64,000 bases of DNA from Hydrogenophaga intermedia (GCF_023715105.1 NZ_JAMBNO010000005.1:151830-215829), one strand, 5' to 3'. Counted from the stretch's first letter, positions 38,126 to 47,648 are shown. Made by a program: numbers and translations. The notes: generated by a model from the sequence alone, not told the origin.

Positions 38126-40267
38126 ATGAAGACGATCCAGTACGAACTGCACCAGGGCGTCGCCACCATCACCTTCGACGAGCCCGGCTCGCCGGTGAAC
38201 ACCATGTGCGCGGACTGGCAGCGCGACATGAGCACCGTGACCGGGCTGGTGGTGCGCGACAAGGCGCTCATCAAGGGCATCATCCTGGCGTCGGCCAAGA
38301 GCACCTTCTTCGCCGGCGCCGACCTCAAGGGCACGATGCGCCTGCAACCGGCGGACGCGCCGCGGGTGTTCGCCGAGATCGAGCAGCTGAAGAAGAACTT
38401 TCGCACGCTGGAGACGCTCGGTGTGCCGGTGGTGAGCTGCATCAACGGCGCTGCCCTGGGCGGCGGGTGGGAGGTGGCGCTGGTGGGCCACCACCGCATT
38501 GCGCTGGACGACCCGAAGATCCAGCTCGGCCTGCCTGAGATCACGCTGGGCCTGATTCCCGGGGCCAGCGGCATCACCAAGATGACGCGCCTGCTGGGCC
38601 TGCAGGGCGCGCAGCCCTACATCCTGGAGAGCCGGCTGTTCAACCCGCGCCAGGCGCTCGAGCTCGGCCTGGTGCACGAGCTCGCTCCTGATGCGACGAC
38701 GATGCGCGCCGCCGCCGAGGCGTTCATCGCCACACACCCGCAGGCCCACCACCCCTGGGACGCGAAGGACTACAAGATGCCCGGCGGCACACCCGCCAAC
38801 CCCAAGGTGGCCGGCATGCTGAGCGTGGCGCCGGCCATGCTCAAGCAAAGAACACGCGGCCTGTACCCCGCACCCGAGGCCGCGCTGGCCGCGATGGTCG
38901 AGGGCGCGATGGTGGACTACGAGACCGCGCTGCGCATCGAGAGCCGCTACCTCGCCCACCTGATCGTGAGCCCGGTGGCGAAGAACATGATCAACACGTT
39001 CTTCTTCCACATGAACGCCGTCAAGGGCGGTGGCTCGCGCCCGAAGGACTTTCCGAAGTTCAAGCCGACCAAGGTCGGCATCCTGGGCGCCGGCATGATG
39101 GGCGCGGGCATTGCCTACGCGCAGGCCAGCCGCGGCATCGACACCGTGCTGGAGGACGTGAGCCTTGAGAACGCCGAGCTCGGCAAGGCCTACAGCCAGC
39201 GCGTGACGCAACCACGCGTGGACAAGGGCCGCATGAGCGTGGTCGAGCAGCAGGCGCTGCTCGCGCGCATCCTGCCCACCGACCACGCCAAGGATCTGGC
39301 GGGCTGCCAGCTCATCATCGAGGCGGTGTACGAGGCGCGCGACGTGAAGGCGCAGGTGACACGCGAAGCGGAGGAGCAGCTCGCGCGCGGCGGCTTCATG
39401 GCCAGCAACACCTCCACGCTGCCCATCACCAGCCTGGCGCAGGCCTGCAAGCGGCCCGAAAAGTTCATCGGCATCCACTTCTTCAGCCCCGTGGACAAGA
39501 TGCAGCTGGTCGAGATCATCCGCGGCCAGAAGACCGACGACGAGACCGTGGCGCGCGCCTATGACTACGTGCAGGCGCTGGGCAAGCTTCCCATCGTGGT
39601 CAACGATTCGCGCGGCTTCTACACCAGCCGAACCTTCGGCACCTACGTGATGGAGGGTGCTGCCATGCTCGGCGAAGGCATCCCGGCGCCGGTGATCGAG
39701 AACGCCGCGGTGCAGGCCGGCATGCCAGTGGGCCCGCTGGCGGTGCTTGATGAGACCGCGCTGTCACTGTCGGTGCACGTGCTCGACCAGACCCGCGCCG
39801 ACTTCAAGGCCGAGGGACGCGTGTACGAGCCCTCGCGTGGCGAACTGCTGGTCGAGCGCATGGTCAAGACCCTCAAGCGCGGCGGGCGCGCCGCCGGCGC
39901 CGGGTTCTACGACTACCCGCCGGGCCAGCGCAAGCACCTGTGGCCGGAGCTCAAGGGCCTGTTCGAAGACCCGAAGCTCGCCTGGGAGCTGCGCGACGTC
40001 AAGGACCGCCTGCTCTACCGCCAGTCGGTGGAGACCGCGCGTTGCCTGGCCGAGGGGGTGCTCACCAGCGCGCACGATGCCAACATCGGTTCGATCTTCG
40101 GCATCGGCTTTCCGGCGTGGACGGGTGGTGCGCTGCAGTTCATCTACGGCCAGGGCATCGACGCCTTCGAGCAGCGTTGCGACGTGCTCGCACGCCGCTT
40201 CGGCCCTGGTTTCCTGCTCGATGGCGCGGCGCGCGACGCGATCCGCCGTTTTCAACCCCGGTACTGA
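38126..40267 (+). CDS. Bifunctional enoyl-CoA hydratase / 3-hydroxyacyl-CoA dehydrogenase (FadB/FadJ type)
   Basis: A 713-residue multifunctional beta-oxidation protein. The crotonase domain (about 1-190) includes FFAGADLKGTM (about 62-72) and GAALGGGWEVAL (about 109-120); note Trp before Glu. The NAD-binding Rossmann motif GILGAGMMGAGIAYA lies at about 317-331. The 3-hydroxyacyl-CoA dehydrogenase C-terminal domains follow, with GFYDYPPGQRKHLWPEL near 591-607. It lies between the thiolase and an SDR gene in one operon. Confidence 0.93.
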   Translation: MKTIQYELHQGVATITFDEPGSPVNTMCADWQRDMSTVTGLVVRDKALIKGIILASAKSTFFAGADLKGTMRLQPADAPRVFAEIEQLKKNFRTLETLGVPVVSCINGAALGGGWEVALVGHHRIALDDPKIQLGLPEITLGLIPGASGITKMTRLLGLQGAQPYILESRLFNPRQALELGLVHELAPDATTMRAAAEAFIATHPQAHHPWDAKDYKMPGGTPANPKVAGMLSVAPAMLKQRTRGLYPAPEAALAAMVEGAMVDYETALRIESRYLAHLIVSPVAKNMINTFFFHMNAVKGGGSRPKDFPKFKPTKVGILGAGMMGAGIAYAQASRGIDTVLEDVSLENAELGKAYSQRVTQPRVDKGRMSVVEQQALLARILPTDHAKDLAGCQLIIEAVYEARDVKAQVTREAEEQLARGGFMASNTSTLPITSLAQACKRPEKFIGIHFFSPVDKMQLVEIIRGQKTDDETVARAYDYVQALGKLPIVVNDSRGFYTSRTFGTYVMEGAAMLGEGIPAPVIENAAVQAGMPVGPLAVLDETALSLSVHVLDQTRADFKAEGRVYEPSRGELLVERMVKTLKRGGRAAGAGFYDYPPGQRKHLWPELKGLFEDPKLAWELRDVKDRLLYRQSVETARCLAEGVLTSAHDANIGSIFGIGFPAWTGGALQFIYGQGIDAFEQRCDVLARRFGPGFLLDGAARDAIRRFQPRY

Positions 40268-40294
40268 CACCTCACCGCCTGCTTGCAATATCCC

Positions 40295-41038
40295 ATGCCC
40301 CGCCTGAACAACAAGGTCTGTCTCATCACCGGTGCCGCCCAGGGCATCGGCCTGGCCACCGCCGAAACCTTTGCCCGCGAAGGCGCCATCGTCGTGCTGG
40401 CCGACCTCAAACCGGAACCGGTGGCCGCTGCCGTCAAACGCTGCCAGTCACTGGGTGCGCAGGCCGAGGGGCATGCGCTGGACGTGACCGACCGCGCGCG
40501 CGTGGCAGCCGTGGTGGCCGACGTGCTGGCGCGACACGGCCGCATCGACGTGCTCGTGAACAACGCCGGCATCACGCAGGACGCGCGACTGCAGAAGATG
40601 ACCCTGGAGCAGTTCGACCGCGTGATCGACGTCAACCTGCGCGCCGTCTTCCATTGCGCGCAGCTGGTGGCCGACGCCATGGTGCAGCAAGGTTCGGGCG
40701 TGATCCTCAATGCCTCGTCGGTGGTTGGCATCTACGGCAACTATGGCCAGACCAACTACGCGGCCAGCAAGTTCGGCGTCATCGGCTTCACCAAGACATG
40801 GGCGCGCGAGCTGGGCCCCAAGGGCGTGCGCGTCAATGCCGTGGCGCCCGGTTTCATCGAAACGTCCATCCTCGGCACCATTCCCGACAAGGTGATCAGC
40901 GAATTGCAGCAGCGCGTGCCGCTGCGCCGCCTCGGCCGCCCCGAGGAGATCGCCAGCGTCTACGCCTTCCTCGCCAGCGACGACGCGAGCTACGTCAATG
41001 GCGCGGTGATCGAGGTCAGCGGCGGCATGTCGGTGTGA
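40295..41038 (+). CDS. SDR-family oxidoreductase (FabG-like 3-oxoacyl reductase)
   Basis: A 247-residue short-chain dehydrogenase. The cofactor motif [13 protein letters not shown] (about 11-23), [10 protein letters not shown] (about 85-94) and the catalytic Ser/Tyr/Lys in [23 protein letters not shown] (in parts, about 135-158) are all present. The family start [13 protein letters not shown] at 40295 is preferred over the in-frame TTG at 40283. As the last gene of the beta-oxidation operon it may reduce or oxidise 3-oxo/3-hydroxyacyl-CoA, possibly linking to PHA precursors; this is inference. Confidence 0.9.
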   Translation: MPRLNNKVCLITGAAQGIGLATAETFAREGAIVVLADLKPEPVAAAVKRCQSLGAQAEGHALDVTDRARVAAVVADVLARHGRIDVLVNNAGITQDARLQKMTLEQFDRVIDVNLRAVFHCAQLVADAMVQQGSGVILNASSVVGIYGNYGQTNYAASKFGVIGFTKTWARELGPKGVRVNAVAPGFIETSILGTIPDKVISELQQRVPLRRLGRPEEIASVYAFLASDDASYVNGAVIEVSGGMSV

Positions 41039-41047
41039 CCCTTGCCG

Positions 41048-41068
41048 CACCGGGCCGAAAGCCCGGTG
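41048..41068 (+). terminator. Hairpin after the SDR gene, without T-tract
   Basis: An 8-base perfect stem CACCGGGC / GCCCGGTG with a 5-base loop begins 10 bases after the SDR stop. No run of T follows, so it is either a weak or factor-assisted terminator or an RNA-stabilising hairpin at the operon end. Confidence 0.35.
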
Positions 41069-41112
41069 TGAAGGAGTCGACGAAGACCCCTGGCACGGCC
41101 GGGCGGTAGCGC

Positions 41113-41132
41113 TAACACGCTCGCGCGTGTTA
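41113..41132. repeat. Inverted repeat upstream of the histidine kinase gene
   Basis: TAACACGC-TCGC-GCGTGTTA is a perfect 8-base-arm dyad lying 41 bases before the kinase start. It may be an operator or an RNA hairpin in the leader. No ribosome-binding site is obvious before the kinase ATG, so control at the RNA level is conceivable. Confidence 0.45.
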
Positions 41133-41172
41133 CAAATCGCGGCTTTGGGCCTTCCTCCCGCCCTGCCGCCGA

Positions 41173-42789
41173 ATGCCGCCCGCCGCCGCCCTACCCGCCA
41201 ACGAATCCGAGCGCCTGGCCCGATTGAGGGAACTGGATGTCCTGGACACCCTGCCCGAGAAGGTCTACGACGACATCACCGCGTTGGCCCAGGCCATCTG
41301 TGGTACCGATATCGCGCTCATCACGCTGGTCGACGAACATCGCCAGTGGTTCAAGTCGCGCATCGGCCTGGCAGTCACGCAAACGCCGCGCGAGGTGGCT
41401 TTCTGCGCCCATGCCATCCTGAAACCGCAGGAAGTGCTGGTGGTGGAAGACGCGCGCAACGACGCGCGATTTCAGGGCAACCCGCTGGTCATGCCCGAGG
41501 GCCCGGTGCGCTTCTATGCCGGTGCACCCATCGTCACCGACGATGGCCTCGCCCTGGGCACGGTGTGCGTCATCGACGGGGAGTCGCGCAGCATCGAGCC
41601 GCTGCAGATCGACGCCCTGCGCCGCCTGTCCAACCTCGTGGCCACCCTGCTGCATCACGAGACGGACCGGCGCCAGGCGCAAGCCCAACACGCGCAGGAC
41701 ACCGAGCGACGCATCGAGCGCCTCACCGCCATGGCCACCGCCGGCCTGGACCTGCAGGCCTACATCGACAACGACAGCATCTACCGCCACGTCAACCAGA
41801 CCTACCTCGATTACAACGCCTGCAGCGCGGACGAGGTGATCGGCCGCCACGTGTCCGAGCATGTGGGCGAGGCGTTGTACCGAGACGTGGTCGGCTTCCA
41901 GCTCACGCGGGCACTGCGCGGTGAACCGGTGTTCTATCAACGCCGTGTGCAGTACCAGGGGCGCGGTGCGCGACACATGGAGGTCGCCCTGCTGCCTGTG
42001 CGCGATGCCGATGGTGCCATGCAGGGTGTCGTGATGCGGGCCCACGACATCGAGGTGCTCAAGCAGAACGAGGCGCGGCTCAACCGCACGGTGGACCTGC
42101 TGGAGCGCAAGACACGCGAGCAGCAGCGCTTCATCCGCATGCTCTCGCACGACCTGCGCGAACCCGTCAACGGCATCAACAACTTCTGCTCGCTGCTGGT
42201 GGAGGATCACCTGCACACGCTGCCGGCCGACGCCCAACGCTACCTCGGCTTTGTGCGCGAGGGTGGCCAGCGCGCGGGTCGCCTGATCGACAACCTGGTG
42301 GCGTTCGCCCAGCTCGACACCTACGAACCGTCGCACGAGGCCGTGGACATCGCGCAGGTGATGCGCCAGGTGAAGGAAGCCCTGGAGCCGATGCTGCGCG
42401 AAACGCGCGGGCGCATCGAAAGCGGCCCGTTGCCGGTGGTGACGGGCGATGCCCGACTGCTGCACCAGGCGCTGCACAACCTGGTGGCCAACGGGCTGGC
42501 CTTTGCGCGCCGCGACGTGCCACCGGTGGTGAAGGTGGTGGCCTCGCAGGACGCCACGGTCGACCAGATCCATATCTGCGACAACGGCATCGGCATTGCC
42601 CAGGAACACCAGAGCGCGATCTTCGACGTGTTCAGCCGCCTGAACAACCGGCGCCACCATGACGGCACCGGGCTGGGGCTGGCCATCTGCCAGCGCATCG
42701 CCGACCTGCACCAGGGCCGGCTCAGTGTGGAGTCTCAACCCGGCGAAGGCAGCCGGTTCACCTTGCACCTGCCCGTCGTGGGCGATTGA
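41173..42789 (+). CDS. Soluble GAF-PAS sensor histidine kinase
   Basis: A 538-residue cytoplasmic kinase without membrane spans. A GAF domain (about 20-165, with FCAHAILKPQEVLVVEDARN) is followed by a PAS domain (about 175-290), then HisKA with phospho-acceptor His326 in RMLSHDLREPVNGI. The HATPase domain contains DNGIGIAQEHQ and GTGLGLAICQRIADLHQG. The architecture resembles phytochrome-like kinases but lacks a PHY domain or a visible bilin site. Its partner is the receiver gene 22 bases downstream. Signal unknown. Confidence 0.92.
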   Translation: MPPAAALPANESERLARLRELDVLDTLPEKVYDDITALAQAICGTDIALITLVDEHRQWFKSRIGLAVTQTPREVAFCAHAILKPQEVLVVEDARNDARFQGNPLVMPEGPVRFYAGAPIVTDDGLALGTVCVIDGESRSIEPLQIDALRRLSNLVATLLHHETDRRQAQAQHAQDTERRIERLTAMATAGLDLQAYIDNDSIYRHVNQTYLDYNACSADEVIGRHVSEHVGEALYRDVVGFQLTRALRGEPVFYQRRVQYQGRGARHMEVALLPVRDADGAMQGVVMRAHDIEVLKQNEARLNRTVDLLERKTREQQRFIRMLSHDLREPVNGINNFCSLLVEDHLHTLPADAQRYLGFVREGGQRAGRLIDNLVAFAQLDTYEPSHEAVDIAQVMRQVKEALEPMLRETRGRIESGPLPVVTGDARLLHQALHNLVANGLAFARRDVPPVVKVVASQDATVDQIHICDNGIGIAQEHQSAIFDVFSRLNNRRHHDGTGLGLAICQRIADLHQGRLSVESQPGEGSRFTLHLPVVGD

Positions 42790-42811
42790 ACTGGAAGAAG
42801 GAGCGCACGAC

Positions 42812-43198
42812 ATGGCTGCACCCGAACGCATCATCCTGATTGACGACAGCGACGCCGACAACGTCTTTCACGAGATCATGATCCGCCGCGCCGGCTTCAC
42901 CGGCGAGGTGCTCATCTTCGATCACGGCGAGGCCGCGCTGAACTTCCTGCGCAACGATCCGCTGCAGCGGCCCACCTGCATCTTCCTGGACATCAACATG
43001 CCGTTGCTGGACGGTTTCGAGGTCGCCCTGCGCGCCACGCCCCTGCTGTCGGGCAGCGACACGACCGTGCTGATGATGCTCACCTCCTCCGGCGCCGAGA
43101 GCGACCGCCGCCGCGCCAGCGAGATTCCGGTGATTCAGGGCTACGTGATCAAGCCGCTGACGGCCGACACCGTGCGTGGCATCCTGCAGGCGGCCTGA
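42812..43198 (+). CDS. CheY-like single-domain response regulator (Rcp1 type)
   Basis: A 128-residue receiver domain with no output module. Acidic pocket Asp11-Asp12, phospho-acceptor Asp60 in IFLDINMPLLDGFE, switch Thr91 in MLTSSG and Lys114 in VIKPL. AAGGAG precedes the ATG. The pairing with a GAF-PAS kinase resembles Cph1/Rcp1-like systems in which the receiver acts by protein contact or relays phosphate to another protein. Confidence 0.92.
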   Translation: MAAPERIILIDDSDADNVFHEIMIRRAGFTGEVLIFDHGEAALNFLRNDPLQRPTCIFLDINMPLLDGFEVALRATPLLSGSDTTVLMMLTSSGAESDRRRASEIPVIQGYVIKPLTADTVRGILQAA

Positions 43199-43215
43199 CC
43201 TTCCCACCCGCCACC

Positions 43216-43794
43216 GTGCCGCCCGACGAAGCCCCCGCCCACCCGCGCTCGCGCACCGAACTCTTCACCGCCTTCACCTGGCTCGCGCTGCAAGGCTTTG
43301 GCGGCGTGCTGGCCGTGGTCCAGCGCGAGTTGGTCGAGAAACGCCAGTGGCTCACGCGCGAACAGTTCATCGAAGACTGGGCGGTGGCGCAGATCATGCC
43401 GGGCCCCAACGTGGTGAATCTGTCGATGATGATCGGCGGGCGGCATTTTGGCCTCTCGGGCGCGCTGGCCGCGCTCGCGGGCATGCTGCTCGCGCCGCTG
43501 GCGCTGCTGCTGCTCATCGCCACGCTCTACAGCCAGCTCGCCGACTTGCCGCAGGCGCAGGGTGCGCTGCGCGGCATGGGCGCGGTGGCGGCCGGCCTGA
43601 TTGCCGCCACCGGCCTGAAGCTCGTGGGTGCCTTGCGCAAGAACGTCATGGGCATGGCGGCCTGCGTGGCCTTTGCTCTGGCCAGCTTTGCTGCCGTGGC
43701 CGTGCTGCGCTGGCCATTGGCCTGGGTACTGCTCGGGCTGGGCACAGCGGCCTGCGCCTGGGCATGGCACCGGCTCGCGCCGGCACGGGGCTGA
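43216..43794 (+). CDS. Chromate transporter, first CHR half
   Basis: A 192-residue membrane protein of the CHR family, one half of a two-gene transporter. TWLALQGFGGVLAVVQRE (about 20-37) and VAQIMPGPNVVNLSMMIGG (about 57-75) are family signatures, with about five hydrophobic segments. A GTG start at 43216 lies 17 bases after the response regulator. Short CHR pairs export chromate or related anions with the second half; resistance in this organism is inference. Confidence 0.9.
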   Translation: MPPDEAPAHPRSRTELFTAFTWLALQGFGGVLAVVQRELVEKRQWLTREQFIEDWAVAQIMPGPNVVNLSMMIGGRHFGLSGALAALAGMLLAPLALLLLIATLYSQLADLPQAQGALRGMGAVAAGLIAATGLKLVGALRKNVMGMAACVAFALASFAAVAVLRWPLAWVLLGLGTAACAWAWHRLAPARG

Positions 43795-43797
43795 CAC

Positions 43798-44397
43798 ATG
43801 GGCGAGCTCACCCCCATCGCCGTCGACTGGCTCGGCCTGTTCCTGCACTTCCTCACCCTGTCACTGCTGGCGGTGGGCGGCGCCATCACGGTTGCGCCCG
43901 ACATGCACCGCTACCTCGTCACGCAACACGGCTGGCTCAGCGACGCGCAGTTCACCGCGTCGATCGCGCTGTCGCAGGCCGCACCCGGGCCGAACGTGCT
44001 GTTCATCGCCCTGCTGGGCTTCAACGTCGGCCTCAACGCGGCCGGCGGCCCGCAAGCCGGCGCCATGGCCTGGGCGCTGGGACTGTTTGGCGTGCTCACC
44101 ACCATGGTGGCCATCCTGCTGCCGTCATCGGTGCTGACCTACACCGCCACGCGCTGGGCACACCGCAACCGCGAGCGGCGAGCAGTGCGAGCCTTCAAGG
44201 CCGGCATGGCCCCCATCGTCATCGCGCTGTTGATTGCGACCGGCTGGCTGCTCACCGCCGCACACGACGAGCCGGCACGCGACTGGCGCTTGTGGCTGCT
44301 CACGGCAACGGCAACCGTCATTGTGTGGCGTACCCGGCTGCATTTGTTGTGGCTGTTGGGCGTGGGTGGGGTACTGGGAGCGCTGGGCTGGGTTTGA
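43798..44397 (+). CDS. Chromate transporter, second CHR half
   Basis: A 199-residue CHR-family protein beginning MGELTPIAVDWLGLFLHFLT. It contains SLLAVGGAITVAPDMHRY (about 21-38) and ALSQAAPGPNVLFIALLG (about 60-77). About six hydrophobic segments are present. It starts 3 bases after the first half, so the two are made together and probably pair in opposite membrane orientation, as established for short CHR proteins. It converges on the PEP-CTERM gene. Confidence 0.9.
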   Translation: MGELTPIAVDWLGLFLHFLTLSLLAVGGAITVAPDMHRYLVTQHGWLSDAQFTASIALSQAAPGPNVLFIALLGFNVGLNAAGGPQAGAMAWALGLFGVLTTMVAILLPSSVLTYTATRWAHRNRERRAVRAFKAGMAPIVIALLIATGWLLTAAHDEPARDWRLWLLTATATVIVWRTRLHLLWLLGVGGVLGALGWV

Positions 44398-44414
44398 GTT
44401 TGCGGGTGACCCAC

Positions 44415-44440
44415 GAAAAAGGCGGCCCGAGGGCCGCCTT
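44415..44440 (-). terminator. Rho-independent terminator of the PEP-CTERM gene
   Basis: A perfect 10-base stem AAGGCGGCCC / GGGCCGCCTT with a 2-base centre (44419-44440) is followed on the minus strand by TTTTT-C. It lies 30 bases after the PEP-CTERM gene stop. It may also slow the convergent chromate operon. Confidence 0.85.
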
Positions 44441-44469
44441 GGTCTGACAAGAGCCGATGCGCTCTGCGA

Positions 44470-45243
44470 TCAGGCCTTGCGCTGACGGCGCGAGGCCGCT
44501 GCCATGCCTGCCAGCGCCAGACCCAGAAGCGCGAGGGTGGCAGGCTCCGGAACGTCGCGAATCTCACGGCCGATCTTGCTCTTGGCCGCATTGGCGAAAT
44601 CAGCGAAGTCGGACGCCTGCACAACAAACGAGTTGCTGCCACCGGCAATGTTGTTGCTGTACCAATTGAACAGAGTCGCACCACCGCCGATCGCCAGACC
44701 GTTGATGGTCTTGGTGTTGCCCTCGCCTACCGAGGCAATTGAAAGAAAGCTGTTGCGCGCGGTCGAGGTTACAGCGCCGTCGTTTTCCGCGCCGTCACCC
44801 GAAACGTCGATCACCCAACGCGTTCCCTCAAAGCCATTGCCGGTGAAGAGCGGTGCGGTGAAGTTGATGGCGCTGCCAGGGGCGGTGAGTCCGGAGTATG
44901 CGCGTGGCGCAAGGCTGATTGCGGTTGCAAAGGCGTTCGCGCTCGCGGCATCGGTGATGTGCGACCAACCCACGAGTTGGGCCTGCTCATTGCTCGACGA
45001 CCACTCGATGTAGGTGACTGCTATACCACCGGTCAGGCTGGCGATGTTCGCTTGAATCACGGCATCCTGGAACGCGCTGACATAGCCGCCCTTCTGCAGA
45101 GCGTACTCGCCGGCGTCCACACTGCCCGAAACGTCGACGACCAGCGCTAACTCCAACGCCACCGCCACAGCACTCGCCGATTGATGCGCCCCCAGCGCGC
45201 CCGCCGCAATGGCCAGACACGCCAGGACTTTCTTCAGTTTCAT
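44470..45243 (-). CDS. DUF1194 (vWA-like) PEP-CTERM protein
   Basis: A 257-residue exported protein. A signal peptide (MKLKKVLACLAIAAGALGA, cleavage near SASA) is followed by a von Willebrand A-like DUF1194 domain with the MIDAS motif DVSGSVDAG (37-45) and DVSGDGAEN. The C-terminal sorting tag is VPEPATLALLGLALAG followed by a basic end (RRQRKA). It is the likely exosortase A substrate in this window. The start at 45243 has GAGGAGG. Transcription is predicted from the sigma-54 site at 45331-45345. Confidence 0.92.
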   Translation of the reverse strand: MKLKKVLACLAIAAGALGAHQSASAVAVALELALVVDVSGSVDAGEYALQKGGYVSAFQDAVIQANIASLTGGIAVTYIEWSSSNEQAQLVGWSHITDAASANAFATAISLAPRAYSGLTAPGSAINFTAPLFTGNGFEGTRWVIDVSGDGAENDGAVTSTARNSFLSIASVGEGNTKTINGLAIGGGATLFNWYSNNIAGGSNSFVVQASDFADFANAAKSKIGREIRDVPEPATLALLGLALAGMAAASRRQRKA

Positions 45244-45330
45244 GTTGACCTCCTCGTCCGGTTGAAGGAACACCCCGCGGTGTGGCGAGGCCCCAAGACA
45301 CCACTTGTGCAGTGCTCGGCGAGGTAGATA

Positions 45331-45345
45331 GCATCAGGTGTGCCA
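45331..45345 (-). promoter_or_regulatory. Sigma-54 (-24/-12) promoter of the PEP-CTERM gene
   Basis: Minus-strand TGGCAC-ACCTG-ATGC matches the RpoN consensus TGGCAC-N5-TTGC at all but one base, with GG and GC correctly spaced. It would start transcription about 75 bases upstream of the PEP-CTERM gene. Sigma-54 control is established for many PEP-CTERM genes through the PrsK/PrsR two-component system. No prsK/prsR genes are in this window. Confidence 0.75.
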
Positions 45346-45450
45346 GAAGTCACACCTTGCGCATGTTTTTGATTCTGAAGGGAATTTTTTTGTGCCAGGC
45401 GGCGCGCCTCTCACCGCCTGTCAAATACCCCGACGGAGTATGGGTATCGC

Positions 45451-46773
45451 TCAACGCCCGATCGGCAGGTAGTCGAACCCCATGCGGCGCACGAACGCCG
45501 GGTCGTAGAGGTTGCGCCCGTCCACGATCAAAGGCTGCTTCAGCCGTTCCTTGATGAGGTCGAAGTCGGGGCTTCGGAATTCTTTCCACTCGGTCACGAT
45601 GACCAGCGCGTCGGCGCCTTCCAGCGCTGCGTTGGGCGATTTCGCATAGCTCACGCCCTGCGTGCCCTGCAACACACGCTGGGCTTCTTCCATGGCCGCA
45701 GGGTCGTAGGCGGTGACGGTGGCGCCTGCGGCCAGCACCTCTTCGATGAAGCTCAGGCTGGGCGCCTCGCGCATGTCGTCGGTGTTGGGCTTGAAGGCCA
45801 GGCCCCACAGCGCGATGTGGCGGCCTTTGAGGTCTGCCCCCAGGCGCTGCTTGAGCTTGCGCGCCAGCACCTGTTTCTGCGCGTCGTTGGCGGCCTCCAC
45901 CGCCTTGAGCACCTTGAGCTCCATGTCCGCATCGCTCGCGGCGGTCTTGATGAGCGCCTTCACGTCCTTGGGGAAGCAGGAGCCGCCGTAGCCGGCCCCC
46001 GGATACAGGAAGTGGTAGCCGATGCGCGGATCGGCACCGATACCCTGGCGGACCATTTCGATGTCGGCGCCCAGCTTCTCGGCCAGATTGGCCAGTTCGT
46101 TCATGAAGCTGATGCGCGTGGCCAGCATGGCGTTGGCCGCGTATTTGATGAGTTCGGCGCTGCGCACGTCGGTGACCACCAGGCGCTCGCGGTTGCGCTG
46201 GAACGGCGCGTAGAGCGCACGCATGAGGAAGATGGCTTGCTCGTCGCTGGCGCCCACGACGATGCGATCGGGCCTCATGAAGTCCTCGACCGCGGCACCC
46301 TCCTTGAGGAACTCGGGGTTGGACACCACCGCATAGGGCGTGCTCACGCCGCGCGTGGCCAGTTCGTCGGCGATGGCGGCGTGCACCTTGTCGGCGGTGC
46401 CCACCGGCACCGTGCTCTTGTCGACCACCACCTTGTAGTCGGTCATCAGGCGACCGATGTTGCGCGCCGCGGCCAGCACGTACTGCATGTCGGCCGAGCC
46501 GTCCTCGTCGGGCGGGGTGCCCACCGCGATGAACTGGATGGTGCCGTGGTTGACAGCGCGCGCCACGTCGGTGGTGAAGTGCAAGCGCCCGGCGGCCACG
46601 TTGCGAGCCACCATCTCCTGCAGTCCGGGCTCGTAGATCGGAATGCCACCCGACTCGAGGATGCGGATCTTCTCGGGATTGACGTCGAGGCAGAGCACGT
46701 CGTTGCCGACTTCGGCCAGACAGGCCCCGCTGACGAGGCCGACGTAGCCCGTCCCTACCACCGTGACTTTCAT
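45451..46773 (-). CDS. ugd: UDP-glucose 6-dehydrogenase
   Basis: A 440-residue NAD-dependent enzyme that oxidises UDP-glucose to UDP-glucuronate, a sugar donor for acidic exopolysaccharide. The N-terminal Rossmann motif is [19 protein letters not shown] (about 5-23). The catalytic cysteine lies in [12 protein letters not shown] (about 260), and [16 protein letters not shown] (about 326-341) marks the C-terminal domain. AGGAAG precedes the ATG at 46773. It is separate from the main exopolysaccharide operon by 30 kb. Confidence 0.94.
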   Translation of the reverse strand: MKVTVVGTGYVGLVSGACLAEVGNDVLCLDVNPEKIRILESGGIPIYEPGLQEMVARNVAAGRLHFTTDVARAVNHGTIQFIAVGTPPDEDGSADMQYVLAAARNIGRLMTDYKVVVDKSTVPVGTADKVHAAIADELATRGVSTPYAVVSNPEFLKEGAAVEDFMRPDRIVVGASDEQAIFLMRALYAPFQRNRERLVVTDVRSAELIKYAANAMLATRISFMNELANLAEKLGADIEMVRQGIGADPRIGYHFLYPGAGYGGSCFPKDVKALIKTAASDADMELKVLKAVEAANDAQKQVLARKLKQRLGADLKGRHIALWGLAFKPNTDDMREAPSLSFIEEVLAAGATVTAYDPAAMEEAQRVLQGTQGVSYAKSPNAALEGADALVIVTEWKEFRSPDFDLIKERLKQPLIVDGRNLYDPAFVRRMGFDYLPIGR

Positions 46774-46871
46774 GCTTCCTGCTTCCTCTGGGTCATCCCT
46801 CAGCTTCGGGGACGGCGCATGATAGCGGCAGCGGATGACGAAACTGCCCCGCACCGGCCTCCCGCAGCGCG

Positions 46872-47648
46872 CTACAGCAGGGGGCGCAGTTCTCGCGCCG
46901 CGTCCGCCAGCGTCGGCAGACAGTCGGCCACCAGGCGAGCTTCATCCATGCGCTGGGGTGAGACCACCACATTCAGGGCCGCCAGCGTGCTGCCCTTCAT
47001 GTCCCTGAGCGGTACCGCCAGCGCCAGGACCCCCAGCTCGTGCTCTTCGCGGGCCACCGCAAAATCGTCTCGGCGTGCCTGCTCGATGCGCGTGCGCAGG
47101 GCCTTGGGGTCGACGATGGTGTGTGGCGTGAGGCGCTGCAGTTCATGGCCACGCAACCAGGCATTGAGCGCCTGGGGTCGCATCGCGCCCAGCAACATGC
47201 GCCCCGTCGAGGTGGCGTGTGCGGGCAGCCGGGTGCCCAGGTGAAGGCCGTACGGGAGCAGTCGCTGGGCCTGGGGCGACGCGCTTCGAGCCACGATCAC
47301 CACCTCCAGGCCGTCGAGAACCGCCACCGAAAACGACTCACGAACCATTAACGCCAGCCGGTTCAGGGTAGGCTGCACAAGGCGGGGCAGACGCGACGAC
47401 GCGAGGTAGCTGCCCGAGAGGCGAAGCACTTTCGGCGCCAGCCAGTAGTGGCTTCCGTCGGTCTCGAGATAGCCCAGGTGCGCCAGCGTGAGCAGGTGGC
47501 GCCGGGCCGCCGCCCGGGTGAGGCCCGCACGCTCGGCCGCCTGAGTGGCGTTGAGACGCTGGCGCTCGGTGTCGAAGCTCTCCAGCACCGCCAGGCCCTT
47601 GGCCAGGCCCTCGATGAAATCCACCCGGGCGATCGGCTTGTCAGTCAT
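46872..47648 (-). CDS. pobR: IclR-family regulator of pobA (PobR/PcaU type)
   Basis: A 258-residue IclR regulator. The N-terminal winged helix includes [20 protein letters not shown] (about 32-51); the effector-binding domain follows, with [20 protein letters not shown] and [19 protein letters not shown]. The style and the divergent position opposite pobA fit PobR, which activates pobA with 4-hydroxybenzoate. The start [18 protein letters not shown] at 47648 is the family N-terminus. The symbol is assigned by context. Confidence 0.85.
   Translation of the reverse strand: MTDKPIARVDFIEGLAKGLAVLESFDTERQRLNATQAAERAGLTRAAARRHLLTLAHLGYLETDGSHYWLAPKVLRLSGSYLASSRLPRLVQPTLNRLALMVRESFSVAVLDGLEVVIVARSASPQAQRLLPYGLHLGTRLPAHATSTGRMLLGAMRPQALNAWLRGHELQRLTPHTIVDPKALRTRIEQARRDDFAVAREEHELGVLALAVPLRDMKGSTLAALNVVVSPQRMDEARLVADCLPTLADAARELRPLL

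Noticed and set aside
45392..45397. A second minus-strand TGGCAC upstream of the PEP-CTERM gene
   Set aside because: It is followed by an A-tract and lacks the GC at -12, so it is not a sigma-54 promoter. The A-tract might be a bending or UP element but that is not supported further.
45396..45420. Hairpin CAGGCGG / CCGCCTG just after ugd
   Set aside because: Considered as the ugd terminator, but on the minus strand it is followed by A residues instead of T, so it is not a standard Rho-independent terminator.
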